Positions 22,941 through 30,897 of a DNA stretch of 64,000 bases are shown one piece after another. Position 1 is the first letter of the stretch, and the number at the start of each line of letters is the position of its first letter. Both the position numbers and the translations under genes were made by a program. The stretch is from assembly GCF_003994465.1 (NCBI RefSeq), contig NZ_RZNX01000007.1, positions 130,262-194,261 of the forward strand, in the 5' to 3' direction. A model generated the notes under the pieces. It was not told where the DNA came from. It did no database searches and saw only the letters and a list, made by a program, of their open reading frames with translations. This stretch comes from Paenibacillus zeisoli. GTDB lineage: Bacteria; Bacillota; Bacilli; Paenibacillales; Paenibacillaceae.

Positions 22941-24302
22941 TTAAATCATCTTCAAGTACTCAACAAGGGTGAGCAATCCTTTATCGAAGTTCTCCAAGTT
23001 GAAATGCTCATTTGGAGCATGAAGATTCTCGTCAGGCAGGCCAAAGCCCATCATCACCGCTGGAGCGGAGAGAACTCGTGACAATTTGGCTACGATAGGA
23101 ATCGAGCCGCCGTCCTTTGTGAAGAGCGCGCGCGTTCCATACACCCGCTCGTAGGCGTCTGCTGCCTTCTGGAGCATCGGATGGGACGGATCGATATTGA
23201 ATGCGAAGGCTTTCTCCATCGGCTTCACCACGACCTTTGCGCCCGGCTGTATGTGGGAATGGAGATGGCGTTCAATCTTGTCCAGCATATCCTGCGGGTC
23301 CTGGTCCCCGACAAGTCGGCAGGTAATCTTGGCATGAGCTTCCTTTGGAATTACGGTCTTGGAGCCTTCGCCCTGAAACCCTCCATATACCCCGTTAAGT
23401 TCAAGGGTCGGACGCGCACCTGTTCGTTCAACGAAGGAGTAGCCTTCTTCCCCATATAACGTATCCAATCCCAGATCTGTTCGCAGCCCTTCCTCATTGA
23501 AATTCTGCTTCTCGAATTCCGCTCTCATCTCACTGGAAAGCTCCGGAACACCTTTATAGAAGCCATCTACGGCAATACGGCCCTGCTCATCGTGGAGTGA
23601 AGCGAGCAAAGAGACCATGGCATGCAGTGCGTTAGGTACACCGCCTCCAAAGGTGCCGGAATGCAGATCCGTGTTCGCGGTATGTACGGATATTTCCAGC
23701 GAGCATAAACCGCGGAGTCCTGTACTGATGGCGGGTTTCCCTTTCTCAATCAGGGAAGTGTCCGAGATGAGGACCACATCGGCCGCAAGCTTCTCTTTGT
23801 TGTCTTGAAGGAACAGAGGCAGGTTAGGGCTTGAGACTTCTTCTTCTCCTTCAATGCAGAACTTCACATTCACTGGCAGCGCGGACTCTTGGCTTAACAG
23901 GGCTTCAACCGCCTTGATATGCAGGAAGAGCTGGCCTTTGTCATCCGTAGCTCCTCGGGCATACAGCTTGCCGTCCCGGATGCTGGGTTCAAATGGAGGA
24001 GTCTCCCATAGATGAAGAGGGTCAACAGGCTGAACATCGTAGTGTCCATAGATCAGAACGGTTGGCTTACCAGGTGCATGAAGATGATCGGCATAGATAA
24101 TCGGATGTCCTTTTGTTTCATGGATCTCTACATGCTCAAGTCCAGCTGTTCTAAGCGCATCGGCTATCCAGGCTGCGGCTTTGGCCACATCGGGTTTGTG
24201 TTCGGAAAGTGCGGAGATACTTGGTATGGTAAGCAGTTCTTTCAGTTGATCCAGATGCTGCTCCCGCAGACTCTCGAAGTAAGCTTTATAATCTGTAGTC
24301 AT
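22941..24302 (-). CDS. M20-family dipeptidase
   Basis: A 453-residue zinc metallopeptidase of the M20 family (carnosinase/CNDP branch). Motifs: LIYGHYDVQPVDP (first metal His and catalytic Asp), YARGATDDKGQ (bridging Asp), and EGEEEVSSP (catalytic and metal Glu residues). A dimerisation lid occupies roughly residues 210-330, and the last His lies in LHAPNEHFNL near the end. It hydrolyses short peptides in the cytoplasm. TAGGAGG lies 5 nt before the ATG. It is a single gene. Confidence 0.93.
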   Translation of the reverse strand: MTTDYKAYFESLREQHLDQLKELLTIPSISALSEHKPDVAKAAAWIADALRTAGLEHVEIHETKGHPIIYADHLHAPGKPTVLIYGHYDVQPVDPLHLWETPPFEPSIRDGKLYARGATDDKGQLFLHIKAVEALLSQESALPVNVKFCIEGEEEVSSPNLPLFLQDNKEKLAADVVLISDTSLIEKGKPAISTGLRGLCSLEISVHTANTDLHSGTFGGGVPNALHAMVSLLASLHDEQGRIAVDGFYKGVPELSSEMRAEFEKQNFNEEGLRTDLGLDTLYGEEGYSFVERTGARPTLELNGVYGGFQGEGSKTVIPKEAHAKITCRLVGDQDPQDMLDKIERHLHSHIQPGAKVVVKPMEKAFAFNIDPSHPMLQKAADAYERVYGTRALFTKDGGSIPIVAKLSRVLSAPAVMMGFGLPDENLHAPNEHFNLENFDKGLLTLVEYLKMI

Positions 24303-24512
24303 TCAAATCCTCCTAAAATAGGGTATAGTTCTATTTTACTCCTTTTATCGCGCAAACAAAAATGAAGTTCATCTCTAGGAAATAGGACATACAAGCTTTA
24401 TTAAGAGTTCCTTAAAAATTAACCTGATTTTTTTATGATTTGTTAAGGTTAACCGATAGCGTTTCTGGTAAAGTGAAATTAAACAAGCATTAGAGGGGAG
24501 TCAATTATTCGC

Positions 24513-25634
24513 ATGGAAGACAAAGATCAAAAAGATTTGGAGCAAGGGACAAGCACGGGTGCAACGGAAGAAAGCACGGGAATAAAGGAAGAAACTTCGG
24601 CTGCTGCGCCGCAGACGTCTGCTCAGGAACCTGGAATTTACTCATCTCCTGACAAGAAGGCGTATGTAACTGAGCAGGGTGCAGGTGGCAACCCAGTCGT
24701 TACGGCTGCGAAGAGACAAAGCCTGATCTGGATGGTCATCTCCCTGATTCTGGCTGTTGCACTGGTTATTCTTCTGGTGAAGCCATTAACAGGCAAAGGC
24801 ACATCGGATAACGGGCCTGTTGCAACGGTTAATGGAGTGGAGATTTCCAAGGACAAGCTGTATGATGAGCTGGTAAAAGCAGGCGGAGCGCAGACTTTGG
24901 ACGGAATGATCGATGAAGAGCTGGTGAAGCAGGAAGTGACCAAGGCTAATATTAAGATCACTGACGCAGAGATCAAAAAAGAAATTAGTTATCTCGAACA
25001 GCAGTATGGTTCTAAGGAAGGCTTGGATGCGGCACTTCAACAGAACAGTATGACCCAAGATGATCTGAATAAATTAGTGGTTAAGCAGCTTGAAATGAGA
25101 AAACTGCTCGGCTCCAAAATTAAAGTGACGGATGAAGAAGTTAAGTCATTCTTTGACCAGAACAAAGAGTCCTTGAATACACCGGAGCAAGTCCGCGTAT
25201 CAAGCATTACAGTGGCTACCCAAGCTGAAGCGGATGATATTCTTAAGCAGCTGAAGGGCGGAAGTGATTTCGCAGCTCTCGCCAAGGAGAAATCTACGGA
25301 CACAGCTACCAAAGCTAAAGGCGGCGACCTGGGCTTCTTCGCTAAAGGTCAGCAGGACCCAGCGGTGGTAGAGGCTGCGTTCAAGCTTAAGAAAGACGAG
25401 CTTAGTGGGGTAGTGGAGTCGCAGTCCGGCTTCCAGATCCTGAAATTGACGGACCGCAAGTCAGCTCACACAGCTACATTTGAAGAACGCAAGGATCAGA
25501 TTCGTGACGGTCTGGAGTCCCAGCAGGTAACCCAACTGCAGCCTGCATGGCTCCAAGAGGTTAAAGCTAAAGCTAAGATTGTGAATAACCTGGATCCGAA
25601 ATCGGGAGCAGCTGCTGCTGGAACAACTAAATAA
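24513..25634 (+). CDS. Membrane-anchored PrsA-like foldase (parvulin domain)
   Basis: A 373-residue protein with an unusual layout: an acidic, Thr/Glu-rich cytoplasmic head (1-65), one membrane helix (about 70-90), a SurA/PrsA-like N-terminal chaperone segment (about 100-220), and a parvulin peptidyl-prolyl isomerase domain (about 226-316, with GGDLGFFAKGQ and SGFQILKLTDRK). It acts outside the membrane on folding of exported proteins. Usual PrsA is a lipoprotein with a Cys at the cleavage site; here no lipobox exists. AGGGGAG lies about 13 nt before the ATG, rather far. A terminator follows. Confidence 0.88.
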   Translation: MEDKDQKDLEQGTSTGATEESTGIKEETSAAAPQTSAQEPGIYSSPDKKAYVTEQGAGGNPVVTAAKRQSLIWMVISLILAVALVILLVKPLTGKGTSDNGPVATVNGVEISKDKLYDELVKAGGAQTLDGMIDEELVKQEVTKANIKITDAEIKKEISYLEQQYGSKEGLDAALQQNSMTQDDLNKLVVKQLEMRKLLGSKIKVTDEEVKSFFDQNKESLNTPEQVRVSSITVATQAEADDILKQLKGGSDFAALAKEKSTDTATKAKGGDLGFFAKGQQDPAVVEAAFKLKKDELSGVVESQSGFQILKLTDRKSAHTATFEERKDQIRDGLESQQVTQLQPAWLQEVKAKAKIVNNLDPKSGAAAAGTTK

Positions 25635-25648
25635 TTAAAGGAACATAG

Positions 25649-25682
25649 AACAGCCGGGTTCATTTGAACCCGGCTGTTTATA
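25649..25682 (+). terminator. Intrinsic terminator
   Basis: AACAGCCGGGTTC at 25649-25661 pairs perfectly with GAACCCGGCTGTT at 25666-25678, followed by TATAT. It ends the foldase gene. Confidence 0.85.
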
Positions 25683-25831
25683 TATGGAGTACATAAGGTC
25701 CTATGTTTTGCTTTGAGTTCAGAGGGGAAAGAAGGTAAAATAAGGAGCATTATATAGGTAATTGAGAAGAACAATACGAGCCTGAACATTCACCTCGTAT
25801 GATTCTGTGAGGAAGCTGAGGTTGAAGAGGC

Positions 25832-26818
25832 ATGTCCGAAATTAAACAGTGGGAAGATGGCATTATTCAGGTCAAGATCTCAATGGCCCCGCCGCTGAGG
25901 TGGGTGAACAGCTATATTCTTCGCGGTAGTAACGGGATTGCAATTGTGGATCCAGGCCCCAAGACCGAGACCAGCATTGGGGAATGGAAGGAAATATGGA
26001 GAGAACTTGGGCTGAATAGAGAGGATATTACCGCGGTGGTCGTGACTCACCATCATCCCGATCATTATGGTCTGGCTGGTCATATCCAGTCCTATACGGG
26101 AGCCAGCGTCTGGATGTCGCGCCGCGCACATGCCGAGACCAAATTTATGTGGGGCAGCGGAAGCTTGATCAACGAGGAGCTGCCTGCCCTCTATCAGATT
26201 CATGGTATGCCGCCGGAGTGGACCCGGCAGCTTCCCGGACACTTGGCCGGCTTCCTGCCCCAGGTGACACCGGAGCCACTCGTATCCTATATAGATGAGG
26301 GGATACCGATGGAAATGGGAGACAGACTATGGCTCCCTATTGAGACCGGGGGACATGCTCCCGGGCACATCTCGTTCTATCAAGCTGAGAGCAGAACGAT
26401 ATTGTGTGGGGATGCGGTTCTTCCGCAGATATCCCCGAACATCAGCTTCCTGCCCGGCAGTGATCCACAGCCGCTGCAGTCCTATACTGACGCCATGCTG
26501 AAGCTGGCTGGTTATACGGTGGACTTTGCATATCCAGGCCACCGGCACCCGTTCGATTATTTCAGGGAGCGGCTGGAGGCGCTTCTGCTTCATCACGAGG
26601 AACGTCTGGGTGTCATCGAAGGCCTGCTGAGGGAACGGCCGCGCTCCTGCTTTGAAGTCTGTACAGCGCTATTTGGAAGTAAGCTGGGCATTCATCAGAT
26701 GCGCTTTGCCATGTCCGAAGCGCTGGCTCATCTGATCGAACTCGTCAGACAGGGACGAGCCTGCGAAGAGACAGTTCAAGGGCAAATAATCTATTACGCG
26801 ATCAGCATGGGTGCTTAA
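25832..26818 (+). CDS. Metallo-beta-lactamase-fold hydrolase
   Basis: A 328-residue protein with the zinc motif THHHPDHYG (HxHxDH), a later His in GGHAPGHISF, an Asp in LCGDAVLP, and a final His in YPGHRHPF. This is the glyoxalase-II-like branch. The last 70 residues (ERPRSCFEVCTALFG to LAHLIELV) look like the small winged-helix found at the C-terminus of LACTB2-like hydrolases. The start at 25832 has several purine-rich stretches upstream (GAAGAGG). Substrate is unknown; a hydrolytic thioester or phosphodiester role is possible. Confidence 0.88.
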   Translation: MSEIKQWEDGIIQVKISMAPPLRWVNSYILRGSNGIAIVDPGPKTETSIGEWKEIWRELGLNREDITAVVVTHHHPDHYGLAGHIQSYTGASVWMSRRAHAETKFMWGSGSLINEELPALYQIHGMPPEWTRQLPGHLAGFLPQVTPEPLVSYIDEGIPMEMGDRLWLPIETGGHAPGHISFYQAESRTILCGDAVLPQISPNISFLPGSDPQPLQSYTDAMLKLAGYTVDFAYPGHRHPFDYFRERLEALLLHHEERLGVIEGLLRERPRSCFEVCTALFGSKLGIHQMRFAMSEALAHLIELVRQGRACEETVQGQIIYYAISMGA

Positions 26819-26920
26819 TGGAGTATGCTGATTAGAGAGTTTAATTAGATAAAGCTAGTTAGAACCAGCTAAATAGATAGTGCTAATTAGAAAGCGGCAA
26901 AATTAGTTAATTGTTGTGAC

Positions 26921-26972
26921 GACAACACCTCTTGCTCCGTATTGGACGCGGGAGGTGTTAATTGTTTTTACT
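26921..26972 (+). terminator. Terminator-like hairpin after the hydrolase gene
   Basis: AACACCTC at 26924-26931 can pair with GGGAGGTGTT around 26950-26960, followed by AATTGTTTTTAC. It lies about 100 nt after the hydrolase gene and directly before the modA remnant. Confidence 0.5.
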
Positions 26973-27195
26973 CTCCGACAATGTATTTGCCAAAGAGGTA
27001 AGTCTAGTGCTAACCTAGGTCGAGACAGGATATGCTGAAGCAGTTTATCTAAAGTCAGTGATCCCGGATTTTGTATCCGGTTAGTTACCCTGCATACAGC
27101 CTGATCCGGAGTCATCATCCTTTATCTATCTCCATGGAAGGAATTGTGAAGGCAGGAATCCCGAAGAGAAGTTTGGCTGTCAGACGAGCTCGGGG
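26962..27195 (+). pseudogene. Decayed remnant of modA (molybdate-binding protein)
   Basis: In one frame from 26962 the sequence reads LSDNVFAKEVSLVLT, a TAG stop at 27016, then VETGYAEAVYL. Bacterial ModA proteins have a conserved DNVxxxLTYVETGxAdAGxVY block near their C-terminus, so the stop stands where Tyr is expected. In the same frame near 27155-27180 EEKFGCQTSS resembles the usual end (FEKYGF) of ModA. The remnant lies directly upstream of modB, where intact modA normally sits. No complete frame, signal peptide or lipobox is present, so only the 3' part survives, with stops. It is identified by motif and place, not by alignment. Confidence 0.6.
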
Positions 27196-27228
27196 TGACT
27201 TCGAACCAGCCTTTACAACGAAAATATC

Positions 27229-27897
27229 ATGATAAATACAATAGAATTTTGGTCCCCCGTTATTCTCTCTATGAAAGTATCTGTAATAGCGGGATTTATA
27301 GCTTTTGTCTGTGCAATATGGACGGTATGGAGAATGACCATACGGAAATTCCCGGGTCTCACCGTGGTGGAGACCCTATTTATGCTGCCACTCGTGCTGC
27401 CTCCTACGGTGGTCGGGTTCCTGCTGCTGGTGATTTTTGGACGGCGAGGCTGGGTAGGTCAAGTGTTCGAAATGTTCTTCAACATGCCTATCGTCTTCAC
27501 CTGGGGGGCTGCGGTCATTGCCGCAGCCGTGGTTGCCTTTCCCCTCGCATATCAGACCATAAAGTCAGGATTCACCTCCATAGATGGCGATCTTATTGCA
27601 GTAGGGCGCTCCATGGGAGCGTCGGAGTTTCAGCTTCTCCGCTTTGTCACCTTGCCGCTGGCGCGCCGGTCACTGATGACGGCATTCATTCTGGCATTTG
27701 CCAGAAGCCTGGGGGAATTCGGGGCCACCCTGATGCTGGCCGGAAATATTCCAGGCAGAACACAGACTCTGCCTACAGCGATTTATATCGCTGTGGACAA
27801 TAATGACTTGAATTCAGCCTGGCTGTGGGCCGGGCTTATGGTACTCATGTCGTTTGTGCTGCTGCTGTTCACCAGGACGGCTGCCGAGCGGGACTAA
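27229..27897 (+). CDS. modB: Molybdate ABC transporter permease
   Basis: A 222-residue inner-membrane permease with about five hydrophobic segments. The EAA loop that contacts the ATPase is visible as AVGRSMGASEFQLLRFVTLPLARRSL, and FARSLGEFGATLMLAGNIPGRTQTLP is the hallmark of ModB. It would import molybdate together with a binding protein and an ATPase. Neither is intact here: modA upstream is a remnant and no modC follows before the terminator. No clear ribosome site precedes the ATG, which fits a gene that once relied on translation of modA. It may be poorly expressed, or may work with parts encoded elsewhere. Confidence 0.92.
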   Translation: MINTIEFWSPVILSMKVSVIAGFIAFVCAIWTVWRMTIRKFPGLTVVETLFMLPLVLPPTVVGFLLLVIFGRRGWVGQVFEMFFNMPIVFTWGAAVIAAAVVAFPLAYQTIKSGFTSIDGDLIAVGRSMGASEFQLLRFVTLPLARRSLMTAFILAFARSLGEFGATLMLAGNIPGRTQTLPTAIYIAVDNNDLNSAWLWAGLMVLMSFVLLLFTRTAAERD

Positions 27898-27936
27898 GGG
27901 AAGGGAATATGGGTCAGCTCCTGGTACTCGCCATTA

Positions 27937-27972
27937 GCACAAGGAGGACTTAAGAAGTCCTCCTTGTCTTGT
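27937..27972. terminator. Bidirectional intrinsic terminator
   Basis: ACAAGGAGGACTT at 27939-27951 pairs perfectly with AAGTCCTCCTTGT at 27955-27967, followed by CTTGTT. It serves modB and the converging bioB. Confidence 0.85.
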
Positions 27973-27982
27973 TCGCAGCTCT

Positions 27983-28984
27983 CTAGAGTGCATTCAATTC
28001 AATCTCAAACCCCAGATCCTCAATAATCTGGTGATCCGCGGTAATGTCTTGACCTTCTGTCGTCAAATAGTCACCCACGAAGAGGGAATTGGCTGCATAC
28101 AGAGCGAGCGGCTGCAGGGAGCGGAGGTTAACTTCTCGGCCCCCGGCTACCCGTATTTCCTTGGTTGGACAGATCAACCGGAACAGCGCAAGTACTTTAA
28201 GCGCCTTCATCGCAGGCGTGCGGCCTGCATTCTCAAGTGGTGTCCCGGGAATGGCGTTCAAAAAGTTAATGGGAATGGAATCCGCGTTCAGTTCACGAAG
28301 CGCATAGGCCATTTCAACAATTTCCTGATCGGTTTCGCCCATGCCAATGATAACCCCGGAGCAGGGGGACATCCCGTAAGATTTAACCTTGTCCACCGTC
28401 TGGACCCGCTGTTCATAGGTATGGGTGGTGGTAATGGATGAATAGTTGGACTTGCTCGTATTCAGATTGTGGTTGTAACGATGCACGCCTGCATCGGCAA
28501 GCCGCCTTGCTTGATCGTCCTTCAGAATGCCGAGGCAGGCACAGATTTTGAGCGGCATCGTATCGCGGATTTCCTTGACTGCGTCCACCACTTGATCCAG
28601 CTCTTTCTCGGTCGGTCCCCTTCCGGCAGCCACGATGCAGTAGGTTCCTGCTTTGCGCTGCATGGCTTCTCTCGCTCCGGCAAGCAGTGTCTCCTTGTCC
28701 AGGAGGGTATACTTCTGGACCGGCGCGGTGGAGACGATCGATTGGGAGCAGTAGCCGCAGTCCTCGGGACAAAGTCCGCTTTTCGCATTGATGATCATAT
28801 TGAGCTTAACCTTCTTGCCATAGTAATGGCGTCTAACCTGAAACGCCGCGTGCATAATCGGCAGCACTTCTTCGTTATCCGCTTCAAGCACAGACAGCCC
28901 TTCCTCTACAGTAATGAGCTCCCCATTCAGTGCCTTCTCGGCAAGCGTGATCCACTTTAACTGATTAGATATCATGGTCTTCAT
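27983..28984 (-). CDS. bioB: Biotin synthase
   Basis: A 333-residue radical-SAM enzyme that inserts sulfur into dethiobiotin. The [4Fe-4S] motif is CPEDCGYCSQS (CxxxCxxC) at about residues 70-77. Further marks are YNHNLNTSKSNY, the site of the second cluster region, and AGGREVNLR, holding the Arg ligand of the [2Fe-2S] cluster. AGGAGA lies 8 nt before the ATG at 28984. It stands alone, not in a bio cluster. A BirA operator at 29008-29042 places it under biotin repression. Confidence 0.97.
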   Translation of the reverse strand: MKTMISNQLKWITLAEKALNGELITVEEGLSVLEADNEEVLPIMHAAFQVRRHYYGKKVKLNMIINAKSGLCPEDCGYCSQSIVSTAPVQKYTLLDKETLLAGAREAMQRKAGTYCIVAAGRGPTEKELDQVVDAVKEIRDTMPLKICACLGILKDDQARRLADAGVHRYNHNLNTSKSNYSSITTTHTYEQRVQTVDKVKSYGMSPCSGVIIGMGETDQEIVEMAYALRELNADSIPINFLNAIPGTPLENAGRTPAMKALKVLALFRLICPTKEIRVAGGREVNLRSLQPLALYAANSLFVGDYLTTEGQDITADHQIIEDLGFEIELNAL

Positions 28985-29007
28985 CTGCAGCTCTCCTCAC
29001 TATGCAT

Positions 29008-29042
29008 ATTGTTAACCTATGTATATTAACTTGGTTGACAAT
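29008..29042. promoter_or_regulatory. BirA (biotin repressor) operator
   Basis: ATTGTTAACC at 29008-29017 and GGTTGACAAT at 29033-29042 form an inverted repeat with a 15-nt centre; nine of ten arm positions pair. This matches the BirA operator of Firmicutes. It lies 24-58 nt upstream of bioB, so biotinyl-AMP-bound BirA should block bioB transcription. Confidence 0.85.
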
Positions 29043-29251
29043 TAATGTAGACATTCTATCAGACCTGATATTTCCTGTAAAGGGTATGCCTGGCACAGGT
29101 CCTAGCTAAATTTCACACGAGTATGGGGTAGAGGGAAGTCTTATATTATGGAAAATGAACATGTTAGCGGGCTGAGTCAGATGGCTACAGTGAACATGGA
29201 GCTGCGGAAATAGAAATGATCGTGTAACCGAACGGGTCCATTTAAGCACAC

Positions 29252-29281
29252 AACAAAAAAAGCGGGGGAAATCCCCGCTTC
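29252..29281 (-). terminator. Intrinsic terminator
   Basis: On the minus strand AGCGGGG pairs with CCCCGCT (29279-29273 with 29267-29261), followed by a T-run of seven. It ends the gene at 29305. Confidence 0.85.
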
Positions 29282-29304
29282 GCACACCATCTCGTACACC
29301 TGAA

Positions 29305-29607
29305 TCAATCTGTGAAATGCGGCTCGCCGAGCACCTGATACAGGAATCCGCGGAGGTCCTCACCTTCTTCTTCATTCAGACTATAGACACGCTCCAGATA
29401 ACCTTCTTCATCCAGATCGTCAGAGCCCAGGATGGCTGTTCGGCCTGCCTGCAAATCGGTAACCAGCTTCTTGCCGTAGAAGCGGTTCGTAGTTGTAATG
29501 GCCAGATCAAATCGCTTCATGGAATGGCCGATGAATGTGATAAAGCGGGTGGATGTCTGCTCGGTGGAATCGGACAGGAAATCCAGGTCCTTCTCAGAAA
29601 ACGTCAT
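29305..29607 (-). CDS. DUF3055-like protein
   Basis: A 100-residue cytoplasmic protein. The block RFITFIGHSMKRFDLAITTT, FYGKKLVTDLQAGRTAILG and DDLDEEGYLERVYSL resembles the DUF3055 family found across Bacillales. No function is known. No signal, membrane or metal motif is visible. The ATG at 29607 has GGAGGCAGT upstream. It is divergent from the HRDC gene and ends in a strong terminator. Confidence 0.75.
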   Translation of the reverse strand: MTFSEKDLDFLSDSTEQTSTRFITFIGHSMKRFDLAITTTNRFYGKKLVTDLQAGRTAILGSDDLDEEGYLERVYSLNEEEGEDLRGFLYQVLGEPHFTD

Positions 29608-29686
29608 ATAGGTACTGCCTCCTAAACTGTCTTAAGTTATTCTTATTATATCAGGAAAAAAGACGTTAGGCGGAATACACTTATAT

Positions 29687-29714
29687 TTGACTTTCTTCCA
29701 GAATAAGGTATGAT
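29687..29714 (+). promoter_or_regulatory. Sigma-A promoter of the HRDC gene
   Basis: TTGACT at 29687-29692, 16 nt, TATGAT at 29709-29714. RNA would start near 29721, before the hairpin at 29739-29778, so that hairpin is in the leader. Confidence 0.65.
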
Positions 29715-29738
29715 AGGGATAACAGTATACGAATGGGG

Positions 29739-29778
29739 AAGCACCTCTTTGGCGATAAGCCGGAGAGGTGCTTTTTTG
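29739..29778 (+). promoter_or_regulatory. Leader hairpin with terminator form (possible attenuator)
   Basis: AAGCACCTCT at 29739-29748 pairs perfectly with AGAGGTGCTT at 29764-29773, with a further GGC/GCC inner pair, and TTTTTT follows. It lies between the promoter and the gene at 29807, so it must act as an early stop. The same upstream arm (AGCACCTC) is also complementary to GAGGTGCT at 29794-29801, which contains the ribosome site. Two exclusive structures are therefore possible. Confidence 0.6.
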
Positions 29779-29806
29779 TGTGCTGATTAACAGGAGGTGC
29801 TGCCTA

Positions 29807-30811
29807 ATGCGGATCATATTTCTTAATAGTATGGAGAAGAAGTCAGGGGAACAAATGCCAAGTGGAGCCCAGGTGTGGATAGGCGAGGATGAAGGGGTAT
29901 GGAGAATGGGCTGGAATGAGCTCACCGCTGACGAAGAGGACGAGACCGTCTGGTATGAAGGGGAATCGTGGTCGGAGCTGCTTCATGTCTATCGTCATCG
30001 GTTAGCTGTGAAGCTTGGAGAAGGGTTCAGGCCGGTCATAGACGGGATCTTTCACGAACGGGAGGAAGGGAAAGGGAAGGCTGCTCTCGCCCAAAAGCTC
30101 GTATTCTACAGCGAACTCAATCCGAACGAGGCATTATTCACCGAGCTGAGTGCATGGCGGCGCAGACGGGCCGCTGCTGAACGCAAGGCCCCTTATCTTA
30201 TCGCCAGCAACCGTCTGCTCAGATTGATCAGTGTGTTCCAGCCAAGGACACGCGATGAGCTGCTGCAGCTGCCGGGTGTAGGCGAATCCAAGTCTGCGGA
30301 GTACGGGGATGAGCTGCTCGAACTGACGCAGCAGGGAGAGCGTTCGTTCATTTTCCCGCTGAACTGGGTGGAAGGGACCCTGGTTGAAGAAGATTTTCGT
30401 TCCTGGCTCTATAAGCAGAAGGAAGTCAAGTACCGGGTGGAGATGGAGAAGTTCGGCCTGCGCAGGGTCATGCTTGAAGCGATTGCAGAAGGCAGTGATG
30501 TAGAAGAGATGTGCAGGCGGACAGGTCTTGACCGGCGTGAAACCGTAGAGCTGCTTGAGGATCTGGAGAAGGAAGGATATGAACTGGAACCCTTGCTGCT
30601 TGCTGAGCTTAAAGAAGTTCCGGAGGCAGAACAGACAGCCATTTGGCAGGCTTATGAGGAACTGGGCGACACTTTTCTTAAGCCCGTCCTTCAGCGGGTA
30701 TACGGGGCGGAGCTTCCGGCGGAAAGCAATGTGGAGAAGATGTACGAGCAGCTGCGGCTGATCCGCATCCGTTACCGGCGTCAAGGTCCAGGGGTGAGAA
30801 GCGCCGGCTAG
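29807..30811 (+). CDS. HRDC-domain protein of unknown function
   Basis: A 334-residue protein. Residues about 107-178 (ALFTELSAWRRRRAAAERKAPYLI to LLQLPGVGESKSAEYGDELL) form an HRDC domain, a helical nucleic-acid-binding module of RecQ helicases and RNase D. No helicase or nuclease part is present. The C-terminal half is helical with a second helix-turn-helix-like stretch (VEEMCRRTGLDRRETVELLEDL), as in RQC-type ends. A role in DNA or RNA binding is inferred. The ATG at 29807 has AGGAGGTG upstream; earlier starts would lie in the leader hairpin. Confidence 0.82.
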   Translation: MRIIFLNSMEKKSGEQMPSGAQVWIGEDEGVWRMGWNELTADEEDETVWYEGESWSELLHVYRHRLAVKLGEGFRPVIDGIFHEREEGKGKAALAQKLVFYSELNPNEALFTELSAWRRRRAAAERKAPYLIASNRLLRLISVFQPRTRDELLQLPGVGESKSAEYGDELLELTQQGERSFIFPLNWVEGTLVEEDFRSWLYKQKEVKYRVEMEKFGLRRVMLEAIAEGSDVEEMCRRTGLDRRETVELLEDLEKEGYELEPLLLAELKEVPEAEQTAIWQAYEELGDTFLKPVLQRVYGAELPAESNVEKMYEQLRLIRIRYRRQGPGVRSAG

Positions 30812-30818
30812 ACATCAT

Positions 30819-30874
30819 AAAGGACGAAGCTCTCCGGCTGCCGGGAAGGCAGGGGATCGTTTCGTCCTTTTAGG
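30819..30874. terminator. Bidirectional intrinsic terminator
   Basis: AAAGGACGAA at 30819-30828 pairs with TTCGTCCTTT at 30861-30870. It lies between the HRDC gene and the converging corA. Confidence 0.75.
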
Positions 30875-30897
30875 TGACTTAAGATGGAGCGGTGAGC

